The notes below the pieces were generated by a model. That model did not search any database, was not told where the DNA came from, and saw only the letters and a list, made by a program, of their open reading frames with translations. Positions 48,401-49,246 of a DNA stretch of 49,246 nucleotides are shown in pieces. The stretch's first letter is position 1. Each line of letters opens with the position of its first letter. The stretch covers positions 1-49,246 of the forward strand of contig DASWQV010000081.1 of assembly GCA_036403515.1 (NCBI GenBank). Direction: 5' to 3'. Origin of the DNA: VRUE01 sp036403515 (GTDB taxonomy: Bacteria > Actinomycetota > Thermoleophilia > Solirubrobacterales > 70-9). A program made the position numbers and the translations under genes.

Positions 48401-49075
48401 ATGAAGCAGAAAAGTAGAGGGCTTCAGGTCTTGAGCCTTGCCCTCGTTGCCGTCGCCGGTCTGATGGCCTTCATGGCCACTGGCGCAAGCGCTAACTGGT
48501 TTGAGAATGGGGCTGAAGTCAAAGCCAACAAACTCGTGGAAGTCAAAACGCACGTTGAAGGAAATCTCGAGGTCAAAGAAGAAACCCAACTCGAAATCTT
48601 ATGTGCGGTCCAAGAAGGAGAAGACCTTTTACTCGTGGCTAGCAGCAACGAAGCAACGGGGAAAATTAAATTTAAAACTTGTAAAACATGGCAAGGAGGA
48701 AAAGAACTTCCGAACTGTAAACCGGCCGAACCGATTGTTGCGTCCGGTAAAGTACATGCGCTATTAGATAGCGCTAAAACGTTCGCGTTACTCGAACCTG
48801 CAGTGGTTGGGGGGAATTTCGCTCAAATTAAATTCTCGCCTCCCTGTGCGTTGCCTGAAACTAATAACGTCAAGGGAAGTCTTGTTGCCGAATGCCTGAC
48901 ATCGGCGTTAGTGGCAGCCGATTGCGCTACCGAAGAAGCAGTACATCTCCTACGGGCGAACCAGACCTCATTATTCGAAGGAGACAAACTCACCTACGGA
49001 ACTAAGGCAGCACTGCTCTTAGGTATTGCGAAGACAAACCTTGCAAGCGGTCTTAGTTGGAGTGGCCACGTCTAA
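48401..49075 (+). CDS. Secreted protein related to the W-x-IEG family, unknown function
   Basis: 224 residues. Signal peptide 1-31 (basic start, hydrophobic core, T-G-A-S-A). The mature protein begins N-W-F-E-N-G. It shares with the RHS N-terminal domain the steps L-E-I-L-C, S-S-N-E-A-T-G-K-I, C-K-P-A-E-P-I-V-A and C-A-L-P-E...K-G-S. There are several Cys and no anchor. Codons are AT-rich for this genome (17 GAA to 2 GAG by my count). A near-perfect 13-bp hairpin follows it. I do not know its function. Confidence 0.75.
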   Translation: MKQKSRGLQVLSLALVAVAGLMAFMATGASANWFENGAEVKANKLVEVKTHVEGNLEVKEETQLEILCAVQEGEDLLLVASSNEATGKIKFKTCKTWQGGKELPNCKPAEPIVASGKVHALLDSAKTFALLEPAVVGGNFAQIKFSPPCALPETNNVKGSLVAECLTSALVAADCATEEAVHLLRANQTSLFEGDKLTYGTKAALLLGIAKTNLASGLSWSGHV

Positions 49076-49137
49076 GCCAAAGCACGAAGCAGTAAGCAAG
49101 CACTAAATCGCAACAAAGCGATGCAGTAAACGCAGCA

Positions 49138-49184
49138 CCCCGCAGCATGGGCCGCGCCAGGTGCGCGGCCCATGCCAGGCGGGG
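49138..49184 (+). terminator. Strong two-tier hairpin after the last gene
   Basis: GCATGGGCCGCGC (49145-49157) and GCGCGGCCCATGC (49163-49175) are perfect around a CAGGT loop. CCCCGC (49138-49143)/GCGGGG (49179-49184) extend the stem. It lies 62 nt past the stop. No T-run follows, so it may protect the mRNA 3' end as much as terminate. Confidence 0.65.
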
Positions 49185-49246
49185 AGCCAGGGAAACAGGG
49201 TCAACAAGCAAGGGGAGAGCGGCACGAGATGAGGCAAAACGGGGGA

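Overview
The window is a high-GC, gene-dense chromosome segment. The families present suggest an actinobacterium of the Thermoleophilia (Solirubrobacterales-like). These include DUF559/AbiEi-like proteins, a sigma factor with a membrane-anchored tail, a family of secreted proteins beginning with a W-x-IEG motif, many TTG/GTG starts and several apparently leaderless genes. This placement is inference from gene content; no rRNA or tRNA gene is visible.

Layout. 1-3.1 kb: the end of a DUF559 protein and polA. 3.1-5.4 kb (minus): an ECF-like sigma factor with a transmembrane segment and a Ser/Gly-rich tail, plus a secreted acidic repeat protein. 5.5-7.1 kb: a YdcZ-type transporter and an FAD-dependent reductase. 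7.1-12 kb: ribosomal protein S1 (rpsA), coaE, a lytic transglycosylase, an MFS exporter and a membrane-anchored protein. 12.1-15.4 kb: an XRE regulator, a DoxX-like protein, uvrB and a SnoaL-like protein. 15.5-20.4 kb: a thioredoxin-TPR protein, a second DUF559 gene bounded by related palindromes, and uvrA behind a LexA-type box. 20.5-26.6 kb: a xylose-type ABC importer (xylF, single-domain xylG, xylH), a large secreted protein and a ROK sugar kinase. 26.7-30.6 kb: a hexapeptide acyltransferase and a four-gene cassette (tyrosinase core, separate polyphenol-oxidase C-terminal domain, small membrane protein, phospholipase D-like protein). 30.7-33.1 kb: panC, a possible small ORF, panD and panB. 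33.1-38 kb: a structured leader with a small membrane protein, and a 1397-residue RHS/YD-repeat protein. 38.1-42.5 kb: an FmdB-like zinc ribbon, family 4 uracil-DNA glycosylase, tsaE, a secreted protein, tsaB, rimI, tsaD and a glutaredoxin-like protein. 42.5-46.5 kb: rex, a glutamate-cysteine ligase-like gene and hppA. 46.7-49.2 kb: a double TetR regulator and another secreted protein.

Working together: polA, uvrA, uvrB and the UDG are DNA repair genes. tsaE/tsaB/tsaD make the tRNA t6A modification, with rimI alongside. panC/panD/panB and coaE serve coenzyme A synthesis. rex, the glutaredoxin-like protein and the ligase form a redox/thiol group. xylFGH and perhaps the ROK kinase handle sugar.

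The most unusual signals are: (1) a family of intergenic palindromes, including two 112-113 bp copies whose arms covary and two 45-bp copies bracketing a DUF559 gene; (2) a tyrosinase whose plant-type C-terminal lid domain is a separate overlapping gene; (3) three secreted proteins sharing one N-terminal domain, one of them fused to the RHS shell, with GAA-biased codon use in the genes I inspected; (4) a 260-nt leader whose 3' end can pair away a ribosome-binding site; (5) a sigma factor whose own tail appears to cross the membrane.
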